A program made the translations under genes and the position numbers. Positions 1-10,545 of a DNA stretch of 64,000 nt are shown piece by piece (position 1 is the stretch's first letter; each line of letters begins with the position of its first letter). Under the pieces are notes generated by a model. That model saw only the letters and a list, made by a program, of their open reading frames with translations, was not told the DNA's origin and did no database searches. Origin of the DNA: Aradus depressus (lineage: Eukaryota > Arthropoda > Insecta > Hemiptera > Aradidae); NCBI GenBank assembly GCA_963662175.1, contig OY759217.1:18912562-18976561 (forward strand), in the 5' to 3' direction.

Positions 1-42
1 TTGCTTATATAATGTATATTATATTTATTCAATCATAGATGT

Positions 43-135
43 GCCACTAACGATGTCACTGTTGCGTTGAAAACCGGTTCTGGTGAAGAATAAAACCGTG
101 GAAAGACAACGTCTTTTATTTCTATGGGACTTCTT
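43..135 (+). mobile_element. decayed Penelope-type 3' tail
   Basis: This stretch matches the arm ends of the palindromic insertion at 37.05-37.67 kb: it shares 'gaaaaccggttctggtg', 'ataaaaccgtgg/cagtggg' and 'agacaacgtcttttatttct'. The hammerhead core seen there is degraded here, since CTGATGA has become ctaacga and stem II is mismatched. It is probably an old solo tail of the same PLE family. The match ends at the shared 'atttctat'. Confidence 0.6.
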
Positions 136-519
136 GTCGTTCACCTTAATTCTCCACTTTATTCCAAGTTTGAAGGGATGTCAAGTGTTCTTGGAGATTA
201 CAGGACTGGACAAGGATGAGGGGAGAGGATAGCAGTATCGTTTGCAAAGGAATAAAGCTGGATTAATGGATGGGTAAGGATGCCAGCTGTGTATATCGTG
301 AGAAGGATAGGACCAAGAATACTTTCTTGAGGAACGCTGGCGTTTTGTGGATTGTTAATTAATAACACTAGTATGAAAACTAAGAACTAACTAGCATAAA
401 AAATATGACATACATCTTTTTTCAATTATTTTCTATTCTACAAAAAAATATTGAACAAAAATGGCGTCGCTATGTACTTTCTAGCACGCTCTCCCTCCAT
501 AGCCAATCCACCCTTTGGG
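136..519. other. unassigned AT-rich intergenic DNA
   Basis: I see no coding pattern, repeat or RNA here. The only notable text is a poly-A-rich patch near 440. Confidence 0.4.
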
Positions 520-955
520 CTAAAATTCAATATTTTACTTACATAGTGCCTTCTAAATCATCATTCTAAATTTTGTGTCGATTCATTACACCGGCAGTTA
601 TTAGGGTATTTGAGTTGAGCCCCTCTGATCCTCTCCTTTGGCTGGTTCCTCTGAAAATTAATAGATGATGTCCTTATCGGGCGGTTATTACAATTTTTGT
701 GTTAAGCCTCCCTAATATTTGGTCCTTAAAGGGTTTTGAATATACATATCAAATATCGTGTCAATACATTCATTACAAGGGCGGTTATTACAGTTATTTT
801 AATAAGCCTACCTAATATGTGGTCCTTAAAGGGTTTTGAATATACACACCAAATATCGTGTCAATAAATTCATTACAAGGGCGGTTATTACAGTTATTTT
901 AATAAGCCTCCCTAATATGTGTTCCTTAAAGGGTTTTGGATTTGAAGAGTTTTGA
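520..955 (-). repeat. module family D copy with internal 100-bp tandem units
   Basis: On the minus strand this is a family D element. It shows the diagnostic 'ggcagttattagggtatttg' and the reverse complement of 'tgtcgatacattcattacat'. From about 680 a unit of roughly 100 bp ('gggcggttattacag' to 'ttcattacaa') is repeated about 2.5 times, so the modules here have become a short tandem array. Confidence 0.65.
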
Positions 956-1842
956 AAGATGATTTGCGTATTCTTCCATACAATGTGGTTATCTTTTCAC
1001 TCATGTCCGCTTGATCTTCTGTTTGGATTGCAGTCTGTTTTGCGATTATTCCAATATTGTCTGAGAAGTACGAGACGAGGATCACCCGAGGATCCTGACG
1101 GGATTTATGCGAGGCCTTGGGCTCCTATATTTAGTAAGAATCACCGCCCCCCCCCCCCCCCCCCCCCCCCAACCACACGAAGACCTCATTGGAAAACTGG
1201 TTTAAAACATTTAAACGTACCCCCCCTCATGTGGAGACAATGAGTTAGTGTTGGTTCTGGGAGTGGAGTTGCAGTGGGAAGGTGCATAAAAGAGAGTTTG
1301 GGAGGCAACTCACGTAGCCACATCATATCCATCCCTCCCTCTCTAGCCTCAGTCTCCACACGTATCTCTCTTCAGTATCTCAGCGGGAGGGGGAGCTCTT
1401 CAAACATGGAGTGCTAATTTACTGCCTTCATAATCTATGCGCACTGTCTCAATTAGCCACTTTTATATCTGTCATAACTTTACTCTCTATAAAGATGAAT
1501 TTCATATTTCTTTATGAACGGTAAAAAGGATTTGATGAAAACATTGTTTCTCAAATGACTTCCCTTTATTTTTAATTTTGGACTTGAATCTATATGTTCT
1601 CTACACAAATTAATGTAATTTATATACACTTTTCATTTTAATTTTATTATTTTATCCTGGCCGGAGCAAAAAACCAAGATAAAAATTAAATAAACTAAAA
1701 AAATAGTTTTTATTAAAAATGGATTGCTTGGAAGTGACCAATAGGATCTTCAAATTTCCCGTGTGTCTGATTCCTAAATCAGCAATCAGCTGTTACATAA
1801 ATGTACATGTACAAAACAAGTCATATTACATTTATTTAAATA
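956..1842. other. unassigned DNA with poly-C tract
   Basis: There is a 24-nt uninterrupted C run at 1147-1170. A 94-codon open frame over it encodes proline from the C run and has no recognisable domain; I treat it as chance. The rest is AT-rich with no repeat that I recognise. Confidence 0.4.
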
Positions 1843-2187
1843 GAGGGCGCCGGTAGCTTAGTGGTATGCGTGCTTGACTTCTGAGCTCAAGAACGTGGGT
1901 TCGTAACCCGACCGAGACCCTTAGTTTATTTTATCTGGGAGGTAAAATAACCTTAAGCACGCCGTCCTTCGGATGGGACGTTAAGCGATGGTCCCGAGCC
2001 TGTACGATGTCAGATACTCGTTAAAGACCCCTGCCCTAGGTGAATAAAAATTTAGGGTAGGCAAAATTTAGGACTCCCATAGTAGAGTCGGCTCATGTCC
2101 ACCAGAGTGACGAAAGAGCGCTCTGGTAATAGGCGATATGACCTCGTAGTTAAAGCCCGGGCATGAGTCATAAAACCATACCAAACC
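1843..2187 (+). mobile_element. tRNA-derived SINE, full length, with TSD
   Basis: The head is tRNA-like: 'gccggtagcttagtggtatg' carries a pol III A box and 'gggttcgtaaccc' a B box (GGTTCGANNCC type). The body is shared with at least nine other copies here: 'gtccttcggatgggacgtta', 'gatgtcagatactcgttaaa' and 'ccagagtgacgaaagagcgc'. It ends 'catgagtcataaaaccatac'. A perfect 12-bp TSD, TTTATTTAAATA, flanks it at 1831-1842 and 2188-2199, which fixes both ends. It is not a functional tRNA gene because the acceptor arm does not close. Its LINE partner is unknown. Confidence 0.88.
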
Positions 2188-2280
2188 TTTATTTAAATAT
2201 ACATGAATTTGATCATTTCATTTCCTTGCTGAAAATCATCGTCATTCATGTTATACTTTATACTTTTAAAGCTGATTTAA

Positions 2281-2411
2281 CATGCGCAGTAAAAATGTAA
2301 AGCGCAGCAGCAGCAAATGCACGCTATTGGATGTGACTCATTTAATTCTAAAAGCATATAAACCACAGCGTGCATTTTCTGCTGCTGCGCTTTGTATTTT
2401 AGCTGCTCATG
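2281..2411. mobile_element. 131-bp fold-back MITE flanked by TTAA
   Basis: Arms of about 45 bp at the two ends are near-perfect reverse complements. The left begins 'catgcgcagtaaaaatgtaa' and the right ends 'tttgtattttagctgctcatg'; both contain GCAGCAGCAG/CTGCTGCTGC and 'tgcacgct'. TTAA lies immediately outside each end (2277-2280 and 2412-2415), consistent with a piggyBac-type TTAA target, although the termini do not start with the usual piggyBac CCY. There is no coding capacity. Confidence 0.6.
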
Positions 2412-2604
2412 TTAAGTCAACCTAAGTATTACAGGCAGTGGTTACCTCAGGGGGAGCTTCTAGAGGTCCGAGTCTCCCAAATTAATAACAAAAAGTCTGC
2501 GGGCTGTGCTCCGGGAATCTATACCCCCCACACTCGTAGCCTAACTTCCCCCCCCCCCCCCCCCTCTGCTCAAAATCCTGGCTACGCCTCTATATATATA
2601 TATA

Positions 2605-2951
2605 AATATATATTATCAGGTCATGGTGATTTCATCTCCAAGCTGTTCTTCTTTCACAGGAAGAACACCCCGAACTGTTCGTGCGGCGGTATCGAGACTG
2701 CAGAACATGTGGTCCTCGAATGCCCGCTGTACGACCAAGCTAGGGTGGACTTGATTCATGGGACAAGATCGTATTTGGGACTAGATCTACGGCAGATGGT
2801 GACGGAAACTGACTACCCGATGTTCTGCCGATTCGTCGGCTCCTGGCGGGAGCAGAAACAGGCAATGTAATGATCCCGAGCTTTGCCTAAACGTAGACTG
2901 GGTGATGTTGCTGCAACGCAAGGAGCACCCTCTTTTAAAACTGAAAAAAAA

Positions 2952-2969
<18 letters not shown>
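2605..2969 (+). pseudogene. LINE 3' end: ORF C-terminus plus poly-A
   Basis: The frame ending at 2870 reads LSGHGDFISK, then NTPNCSCGGIETAEHVVLECP, then YLGLDLRQMVTETDYPMFCRF. The C-x-C-(x)n-H-x(4)-C cluster after a 'GHG.F' motif is typical of the extreme C-terminus of R1/LOA/I-type non-LTR retrotransposon polyproteins. A 70-nt 3' UTR and an A run (2942-2969) follow, then a (TA)n tract. It is 5'-truncated, beginning just after a (TA)n stretch at about 2590-2610. Similar C-termini occur at 34.5 kb and, on the minus strand, at 45.1-45.5 kb. Confidence 0.75.
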
Positions 2970-2996
<27 letters not shown>

Positions 2997-3002
<6 letters not shown>

Positions 3003-3483
3003 ATTCATGATAATAAAAATATTAATCTACCCTATATTAGAAAATTGTTTTTATGACGCACTCACTTGGATTAGATCGGCTCTCTCCAACCACCATCCAC
3101 TCCATGTCGAATCCTAAAGTAAGGAGATGAAGATCTTATGTAACCTTCCGGTCGGTTACCCATATATGTAACCTCCCGGGCGGTTATCCATACTACATTA
3201 TCTTACCCAGTCAACATGATTATCTTTGTATATTACGTTACTTTTCTTTTAGCCCGTTCTATATTGGTGTGAACAATCATAATGAAGAAATTAGGTTTTA
3301 TTATGTTACCTTCTTTGTGGTTATCCATATTAGGTTATCTTACTACAGAACAGGTGGAATATATATTAAAAAAGGAATTGTTAGACAGTTAACCAATGCC
3401 ATGAGTTTTTGGTGTAAAAATGTCTTCAGAAGCTGGAAATTTCTTACTGGTTATCTTACTTACTAAAGTCGAAATTCGTATAT
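2997..3483. other. unassigned DNA with short GGTTA-rich patches
   Basis: There are repeated short phrases such as 'aacctcccgggcggttatcc' and 'ggttaccc', which recur around 33.07 and 34.66 kb, suggesting a degraded dispersed repeat. No gene is seen. Confidence 0.35.
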
Positions 3484-3742
3484 AATTGAGTGGTTGACGC
3501 GAAAAAGGTTCTAAACGCCAAAATAACACTTTCTTCCTCTGCCATGATGAGAACTACTGGTGGCTGTTAGAACCTTCTTCCATGAGGCTCAACACTGATG
3601 TGGGCTCAATACTACCAATTGCTACTGTAACGGCAAAAAAAAAACTTCCCTACACAGTCCCTAGAGACCTATAGAACCTGATTCCACAGAAATCTGATTC
3701 CACAGTGGCGCTTAGAACCTTTTTCGCGTCAACCACTCAATT
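3484..3742. mobile_element. MITE with long TIRs, copy 1
   Basis: The termini are perfect inverted repeats of more than 30 bp: left 'aattgagtggttgacgcgaa' and right its reverse complement, each continuing through 'aaaggttctaa'. The internal sequence is non-coding. A second, similar copy lies in inverse orientation at 62535-62797. AATT stands at both outer edges and may be either the TSD or part of the TIR. The superfamily is undetermined. Confidence 0.8.
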
Positions 3743-4437
3743 GTAGTTTAGAAGAGGAACTTAAACAGTTTCAAATTAATTTCTATTATTTATTGTATAT
3801 TATTTTTAACATTTTTGTTTTCTATCTGCTGGTTGACTGTATGGTATGTCACCTAAACAAGAATGAGTGAGCAAGCCAGGTTGTGAAGGTCTTATGATAA
3901 TGTAGGTACGTTTCTGATGCAATTGTATAAACTGTTTTTCAATAAAGTGAGCAAGTCTGAGAAGACAATGGGAGGAGTGTCCTCTTCGTGAGGCTTCTCC
4001 GGCTAAAACAAATAAATATGTCAACCGTCAGAAGAGGAAAAAATAAAGGCTCCTATAACTGGCATTCCTCCTTGCTTCTTCTTATTGTCGGCAGGGTCGC
4101 TAGTGCGGGACCAACCTCTTGGAGCTATTCACTCCTAGCCACCACAGTCTCTTCGAGACACTATATCAACCATTCTTCCAGTGAGTTTCCAAGTATGATG
4201 AGAGGATACGAGGCGAGACGGAATTAGAAGGAAATGCAATTCGACAGTAGTGCAGTAGTAATGATAACTGAAAATAATGAATATTGTATGAACGATGTGC
4301 TTTCAAAAATCATAGTTTGAAGAAAATTAGGCTCAAGAAAAGTCAAAAACACTAATATCTGCCGATATAACAAATGTATGGACACAACACAGTACGAGCA
4401 TAAGGATTCAAAAGATACTTTTGACTTTTAGCCCAAA
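3743..4437. other. unassigned DNA
   Basis: Open frames of about 70-79 codons on both strands show no domain signature. No repeat is recognised. Confidence 0.35.
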
Positions 4438-5125
4438 CGGTAGTGTGATGTATAAAAAAAATACACACATTAAAATGATTAAATTATTAATATAAAAAAA
4501 TTAATTATATTTATTTTTATATAAAAAGCTAATTTCTTTTAAAACAAATGAGTAAAAAAACAAACCTGTTTTTAGTGTGTGGAGACGAGTCGAGACCTGG
4601 GTGGAATGGCGACGGTCTGAGTGAACATGGGCTGTGGTGTTTAGGCTTAAGATGTAATGAACTAAATAGGAGTGAATTGACGGTGAAATTGATCCGCAAA
4701 GAAGGTACTGTTGTTTGTTTATATTTACAGGTTATATGCCCAGAAATATGTAACTTAAATTTAGTTTAGTTTTTTTATTTAATAATGTAGATGATTTAAA
4801 AAAATAAACCCAAATTATTTGTTCTCGTAAATTCTATTCTATTCATTTTCCCTGTTGGCCCAGTAAGATAATTTGAAAACCTTTGGATTGGATTTAAATA
4901 ATTTTTCAAAATTTAGAACACAATATGGCAACCTTTAGAAATCCAAATCAAAACTTTGTTAATTGAAATTTTTTAGAAATTACGTGCACTTTCTTAAAAA
5001 TTGCACGTCTTGAACTTTTGTTATTTGTTTAGGGCCCTTTTCGGAAATTACTGGAGATATCAAAATTAAATAGAAGACCAGTTATAAAATGTCTACAGGA
5101 AATGTAGTAATTTATTGTTTATTTA
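4438..5125 (+). repeat. dispersed repeat, copy 1 (partner at 40.3 kb)
   Basis: This 0.7-kb block recurs, inverted and diverged, at 40263-41058. Shared landmarks are 'tgatgtataaaaaaaataca', 'gagtgaattgacggtgaaat', 'ttttccctgttggccca', 'gggcccttttcgg' and 'agaagaccagttat'. It contains a polypyrimidine stretch and 'tttacag' that resembles a splice acceptor in both copies. No coding frame is kept between copies, so it is probably a non-autonomous element of unknown class. Confidence 0.6.
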
Positions 5126-5219
5126 ATTTTTTTTTGTTTTAAATATTATTTCATTATTATTAATTTATTTATTTATATTTAGTTTTATTTAACATTTACA
5201 TAATTTTCTTTTTACCACA

Positions 5220-5460
5220 GTTGATTGGTTTAGGAGGAAAACTAAAACTTAATTGATTAATTCCGACTGGGGAAGAACATTGCCACTGATTCAGTGATGA
5301 ATTTTAAGACAAAAACTCTATTAATTGCCGTTGTAATGATATTATCGGCACAAATATTCATAAATAATTCAAAACCCTATGATGCATTTTCAGTGAAATC
5401 GGCCGAATGGAAAAAGAGAATCAGAGGAGGGGACAACTCAATAATTTTGATGTTTTGACA
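5220..5460 (+). repeat. module family D fragment
   Basis: 'attgattaattccgactggggaagaacattgccac' is the family D end signature, seen here in two pieces. It is followed by a module with 'ctattaattgccgttgtaatg' and 'tcagtgaaatcggccg'. The order is rearranged relative to other copies. Confidence 0.5.
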
Positions 5461-5472
5461 CAAAATTTAGTA

Positions 5473-6171
5473 AAGTAGAATCTCGATAATTCGTATGGTC
5501 AAGGGACTGAAGGTTTGGTACCAATTATCGGGAGTACAAAATAAAAAAAATTAAAAAACGTATTAATGCAAATATGTATGTATTAAGAAGTATGTACAAT
5601 GTGGTAAGAATAAAAACTATGCAATAAACACTGCTTTATGCTAAACTATACAATAAACAATACCTGCAATAAAACATATGTACATACTTGTGTTCTAGAT
5701 TAAATAAACACCAATCAAACATTTGTTCAAAAAAATGTTAGACAAGATCAATGAAATTCCCCCTCTCCTCTCCTCTCCTCATTTCTTTTCAGTGAAAAGA
5801 GTACGAATTACATTTGATAATATGAGATTTCATAGAAAACTTGTCTCTCTCACTCGCTCTCCCCTTTGGTTCTGTCGGAATCAGGTGATTTCCTTGAAAA
5901 CATTTATCTCGCACTCATTCTGCTCTCTTGTCTCTTACTGTCCTCTTTCTCCTTCTTGAAAACAGTACGAATTAACGAGGTTTTTAAGCTGGAAATATGA
6001 ATTATAAGACGTTTTAAGTGACCTCGAGCATAAAAATAATACGAATTACTGAGGGGTCTGAAATGCATTATTTTTATACCATTTATCGGGGTTTTCTCTG
6101 GGGACCGGCAAATTTGTACGAATTAGCCGGAAATACGAATAATCGGGATTCGAAATATCGGGATTCCACTG
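5473..6171. mobile_element. non-autonomous pogo/mariner-like TIR element
   Basis: The left end reads 'agtagaatctcgataattcg'. The right end, reverse-complemented, reads 'cagtggaatcccgatatttcg'. This CAGT-GAATC-CGATAATTCG type of terminus is characteristic of pogo/Tigger-like members of the Tc1-mariner superfamily. TA follows the right end; the left TA is less clear. The interior has further 'aattatcggg' and 'cgaattagccgg' subrepeats and no transposase. An open frame of 78 codons at 5723-5959 is not recognisable. Confidence 0.55.
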
Positions 6172-6189
6172 TATAAGGATTCAGAATCC

Positions 6190-6300
6190 CCCTTTTTTTA
6201 GCCCAAACGGTCGATTGGTTTTACGGGTAGAGCGACGACGTAGTTGTTCAATTCGTTCTGGGGAAGTACATTTCCGGCGCCTCACCATCCTTTTTTTATA
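6190..6300 (+). repeat. module family D terminal fragment
   Basis: It contains 'agcccaaacggtcgattggt' followed by 'ttcgttctggggaagtacat' and 'ccggcgcctcacc', the usual right end of the family. Confidence 0.55.
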
Positions 6301-6655
6301 TTGTAATTCATAATGAAATCTATGAAGTCCTTAGAGCGAGTTCGGAGGTTTTATATGGAGACATAGGAACGCACTTAGGAACGATATTGGGAATTCTCCA
6401 AAAGGTGGAAAGCTGGCGAGCAGTGTCTGTTTCCTGATAAATAGCTCGGGAAGGTAAAAATAAAAGTGAGACCATTTATGTAAATGTATATCGATGCCTG
6501 TTGGAAGTAGTAGGCGAGTCGGAAATCAATTGGAGGCTAGATAAGATAGGGGGTGAATGGACCATTGGATCTGGAAATGAGGAAAAAACAGGGTGGAGGG
6601 GGAAAGGAGCGTGGGAAAGTGTCGACCTACTGGGTCACCTCTGAAACAATACATA
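6301..6655. other. unassigned DNA
   Basis: Mixed-composition sequence between family D and the minisatellite. No feature is recognised. Confidence 0.35.
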
Positions 6656-6656
6656 A

Positions 6657-7923
6657 CAGGAGCAGGCAGTAGGGGCCAGTCCGAGCCCTGTTCTATAGAG
6701 AGCAGTCTCGGGTCAGCCAGGCAGTAGGGGCCAGTCCGAGCCCTGTTTTATAGAGAGCGGTCCCGGGTCAGCCAGGCAGTAGGGGTCAGTCCGAGCCCTG
6801 TTCTATAGAGAGCAGTCTCGGGTCAGCCAGGCAATAGGGGCCAGTCCGAGCCCTGTTCTATAGAGAGCAGTCTCGGGTCAGCCAGGCAATAGGGGCCAGT
6901 CCGAGCCATGTTCTATAGAGAGCAGTCCCGGGTCCGCCAGGCAGTAGGGGTCAGTCCGAGCCCTGTTCTATAGAGAGCAGTCTCGGGTCAGCCAGGCAGT
7001 AGGGCCAGTCCGAGCCCTGTTCTATAGAGAGCAGTCTCGGGTCAGCCAGGCAGTAGGGCCAGTCCGAGCCCTGCTCTTTAGAGACCAGTCCCGGGTCAGC
7101 CAAGCAGTAGGGGTCAGTCCGAGCCCTGTTCTATAGAGAGCAGTCTCGGGTCAGCCAGGCAGTAGGGCCAGTCCGAGCCCTGCTCTTTAGAGAGCAGTCT
7201 CGGGTCAGCCAGGCAGTAGGGCCAGTCCGAGCCCTGTTCTATAGAGAGCAGTCTCGGGTCAGCCAAGCAGTAGGGGTCAGTCCGAGCCCTGTTCTATAGA
7301 GAGCAGTCTCGGGTCAGCCAGGCAGTAGGGGTCAGTCCGAGCCCTGTTCTATAGAGAGCAGTCTCGGGTCAGCCAGGCAGTAGGGCCAGTCCGAGCCCTG
7401 CTCTTTAGAGACCAGAGTCCCGGGTCAGCCAAGCAGTAGGGGCCAGTCCGAGCCCTGTTCTATAGAGAGCAGTCTCGGGTCAGCCAGGCAGTAGGGCCAG
7501 TCCGAGCCCTGCTCTTTAGAGACCAGTCCCGGGTCAGCCAAGCAGTAGGGGTCAGTCCGAGCCCTGTTCTATAGAGAGCAGTCTCGGGTCAGCCAGGCAG
7601 TAGGGCCAGTCCGAGCCCTGCTCTTTAGAGACCAGTCCCGGGTCAGCCAAGCAGTAGGGGTCAGTCCGAGCCCTGTTCTATAGAGAGCAGTCTCGGGTCA
7701 GCCAGGCAGTAGGGCCAGTCCGAGCCCTGCTCTTTAGAGACCAGTCCCGGGTCAGCCAAGCAGTAGGGGCCAGTCCGAGCCCTGTTCTATAGAGAGCAGT
7801 CTCAGGTCAGCCAGGCAGTAGGGGCCAGTCCGAGCCCTGCTCTATAGAGACCAGAGTCCCGGGTCAGCCAGGCAGTAGGGGCCAGTCCGAGCCCTGTTCT
7901 ATAGAGAGCAGTCCCGGGTCAGC
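6657..7923. repeat. GC-rich minisatellite, 54-58 bp unit, ~23 copies
   Basis: The unit reads 'ggcagtaggggccagtccg', 'agccctgttctatagagagc', 'agtctcgggtcagcca'. Two main variants differ at several linked sites: type A has 'ttctatagagagcagtctc' and type B has 'gctctttagagaccagtccc' and is followed by 'agcagtagggg'. From about 7380 to 7790 they alternate strictly as a dimer of about 109 bp, a small higher-order repeat. GC content is far above the flanks. Confidence 0.93.
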
Positions 7924-8158
7924 ATTGGCTAGAACAGGTTCGGTACATGACAGTGGATCAGATCATCACTTGACCTAGCTGGCAGCATTGGCTAGAACAG
8001 GTTCGGTACATGACAGTGGGTCAGATCATCACTTAACCTAGCTGTCAGCATTGGCTAGAACAGCTTCAGTACATGACAGTGGGTCAGAGATCATCACTTG
8101 ACCTAGCTGGCAGCATTGGCTAGAACAGCTACGTCAAGTGATGATCTGACCCACTGTA
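7924..8158. repeat. second minisatellite, ~63-bp unit, with fold-back end
   Basis: Three and a bit units of 'attggctagaacaggttcgg', 'tacatgacagtgggtcagat', 'catcacttgacctagctg' abut the preceding array. The last partial unit runs into 'cgtcaagtgatgatctgacc', the reverse complement of its own middle, so the array ends in a hairpin. Confidence 0.88.
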
Positions 8159-9040
8159 TAATCTCAGAAAACAATATCTAGATCCAACGGCGGAACAGGT
8201 GGGAGTGTGTACCCTGTACACTGTAGAGTAAACACAGGCCACACGTCAAAGGAGCACATCGAACCTAAACTTCGAGACATAGAATCGAAATTAAGAAATG
8301 GTTCGATTAAGAATTCTATTCTTTCTTGAATCAATATTTACAAATTTTCATAATTTACTATCGGTTTCAGGCCACTGCCAGGCTAAAAGTCCATGGTTGA
8401 CTTACATAGGATCTTCTGAATCCTCATTCTAAATTTTATGTCGATACATTCATTACATCGGCAGTTATAGTTTTGGTTTGAAGCTCCTCTAATCCACTCC
8501 AACATCGAATGTCCGATTGATCATACAACTTCTCCTACATTTCTCATAGCTGAGGAGGTAAGGAATTGGACCAATTAAACGGAAGAACAATAGATCACAA
8601 ACAAATGTTTGGTTAGTACTCCTTCCCAAGGGTTGTCAGGTCAAGTTTACTTATTGGTTGACTATAACTCTTAGTACTCTCATCGAGAGCCTACTTAAAT
8701 TCTCCGTGAAAAAGGATACAGCTTCTTATAAGATGTTAAAGGTAAAAATAGGTTCATAATAACAGGAAATATGAGGTTGGACAAGACGTGATGGTTGAGA
8801 GTCAGAGAGACTTGCAGTGAGTTGAGAATGAAGTCCTTGTTTATCACCTTTGGTTTTCGTCGGTAGCACCTACTAACAGTCAAATAAAAGTCAGGAACAG
8901 TAAACCTGAGAGAACAACAAAGTCCCCTATCAAAAACTCCCACTATTTATAGTCACTGTCTTTCAAACAGATCCTTGTCTCAAGTTCAACTCCTGATCCT
9001 AGACAGCACCCTGTACTTCCACAGCCATTTGAAGTAAAAG
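8159..9040. other. mostly unassigned; short PLE-like and family D relics
   Basis: Around 8350-8390 'actatcggtttcaggccact' matches, on the minus strand, the GAAACCGATAG tail motif seen at 55.4 kb. 8395-8480 is a minus-strand family D module. The remainder, including an 82-codon minus-strand open frame at 8695-8943, is unrecognised. Confidence 0.4.
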
Positions 9041-9890
9041 GAAAGTTATCTGATCGGTCAAAAATTTGATGTTGAGTTTTTAGCAAAATTCAATGTTTTT
9101 CGCTAAGCCCGGGGTGGGGGGGGGGGCGACAAAAACCCCAATAATTGACGAAGTGATGAATATATTAACATGAAATTTCATTTCTTTTTTAGAGACGATC
9201 ACAAATTTGAGCCGAATCGGTCAAAGAAAAGTGGGGGATCAGTGGAGGGGGTTCAAATCAAAATTTCTAATAATTAATATATCAAAGTAACAAATATATT
9301 AACAGAAGTAATTGAATGTCAACCAAATCGATAAATTGGTTTCAGAGGAAGAGCAAAAACAATTAATTAATTCGAGCTGGGGAATATTACAAGTATAAGA
9401 AAGTAATAATGATATTAGTAACGAAAATATTAATAAAAAAATATTACAAGTATAAGAAAGTAATAATGATATTAGTAACGAAAGTATTAATAAAAAAATA
9501 TTACAAGTATAAGAAAGTAATAATGATATTAGTAACGAAAGTATTAATAAAAAAATATTACAAGTATAAGAAAGTAATAATGATATTAGTAACGAAAATA
9601 TTAATAAAAAAATATTACAGGTATAAGAAAGTAATAATGATTTTAGTAATGAAAATATTAATCAAAAAATAATTTTGACAGACCTTAAAGATGAATATCT
9701 CTGAAGGTCCTCTGCCCCCCCAAAAAATAGGCTCGACAAAAATACCCTAATAACTATTGATGTAATGAATGTATCGACAAAAAATTTAGTACGAGGATTC
9801 CGTAGTCTCTATGTATGTCAAATATCGCGTTTTTGCCCAAACGGTCGATTAGCTTTGGAGGGAGAGCGAAAACATCTTAATTATACTTAA
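9041..9890 (+). repeat. module family D copy split by a minisatellite
   Basis: The head is 'aaagttatctgatcggtcaaaaatttgatgttgag', then modules with 'cccaataattgacgaagtga'. At about 9370 the terminal signature 'ttaattcgagctggggaata' runs directly into a tandem array, and family D text resumes at about 9671 ('ctaataactattgatgtaat'), ending near 9890. Confidence 0.65.
9373..9670. repeat. 57-bp minisatellite, ~5 copies
   Basis: The unit is 'aatattacaagtataagaaa', 'gtaataatgatattagtaac', 'gaaagtattaataaaaa'. Because 57 is divisible by three and the unit lacks stops in one frame, it produces an open frame of repeated KKYYKYKKVIMILVTKVLI. That frame is an artefact of the repeat and not a gene. Confidence 0.92.
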
Positions 9891-9939
9891 CATTGCAGAT
9901 ATATTGTAAAACATAAATTATGAAAAATAAAGAAAAACT

Positions 9940-10290
9940 TATGTAAAACATATATTGTCTATTTCACAAAATGTTATCACAAAAATTTATTCGTCATTTG
10001 AATAAAGAGTGTCCTGGTTCAGTGAGAACAAGGAAAATAACAAGGTAGGGCCATAATAACCAAAGCAATTGTTGGCCCCAAACAAACCAATCAACCAACC
10101 AAATATTTCACAAAATATATATAATATATGGGAGTACTTTCGGTATTGCTATCATCTTCAGCCACGACTTAACAAATACGGTATTGTCGGTAGCAATTTT
10201 GTGAAATAGACAATATTTAAAAGAAATATACGTTTTTCTTTATTATTCATCAATTTTAAATGACGAACTTGATCTACAAATGAATACGAA
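9940..10290 (-). repeat. PLE-type tail repeats with hammerhead-like remnant
   Basis: 'attgtctatttcacaaaat' at about 9955 and its reverse complement at about 10197 flank a minus-strand motif reading ggCTGAAGA, a weak stem ('tgatagcaatacc'), then GAAAGTACTCCC. This is the same motif as the better preserved one at 31.0 kb. I infer a decayed, partly inverted Penelope-type tail. Confidence 0.5.
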
Positions 10291-10379
10291 TCATTTCGAC
10301 AACAAATTCGAAAACTACCATCAACGATGTATTCTCGCGGTATTTAGAGAACCTACAATCACAGCTGTATATAAATTAT

Positions 10380-10545
10380 TTTAACTATCACAAACCTATA
10401 ATTTCTTGTATTAAAGAAATTGAAGAACATTAAATTTGAAAGTTTAATTGCTTTAATTGTATCATTATAAAACAAATTTTAATCAAAATCAATGCATGCT
10501 AGCAAATTTTTGAAACTAAAGCACATATTTACACATCAATTCTCG
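10380..10545 (+). repeat. dispersed repeat, partner at 58.8 kb
   Basis: Shares 'ctatcacaaacctataattt', 'cattataaaacaaattttaa' and 'agcaaatttttgaaactaaa' with 58785-58955 in the same orientation. Non-coding, class unknown. Confidence 0.55.

Noticed and set aside
959..1243. 94-codon proline-rich protein
   Set aside because: The proline tract is the translated poly-C run; nothing else supports a gene.
1847..1920. Possible tRNA gene
   Set aside because: A and B boxes are present but the cloverleaf does not close, and the same head recurs on SINE copies at 11.5 and 44.2 kb with TSDs.
6657..8158. CRISPR array
   Set aside because: Units are contiguous with no unique spacers, and the surroundings are eukaryotic transposons; these are minisatellites.
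9409..9672. 87-codon repetitive lysine/tyrosine protein
   Set aside because: A direct translation of the 57-bp minisatellite.
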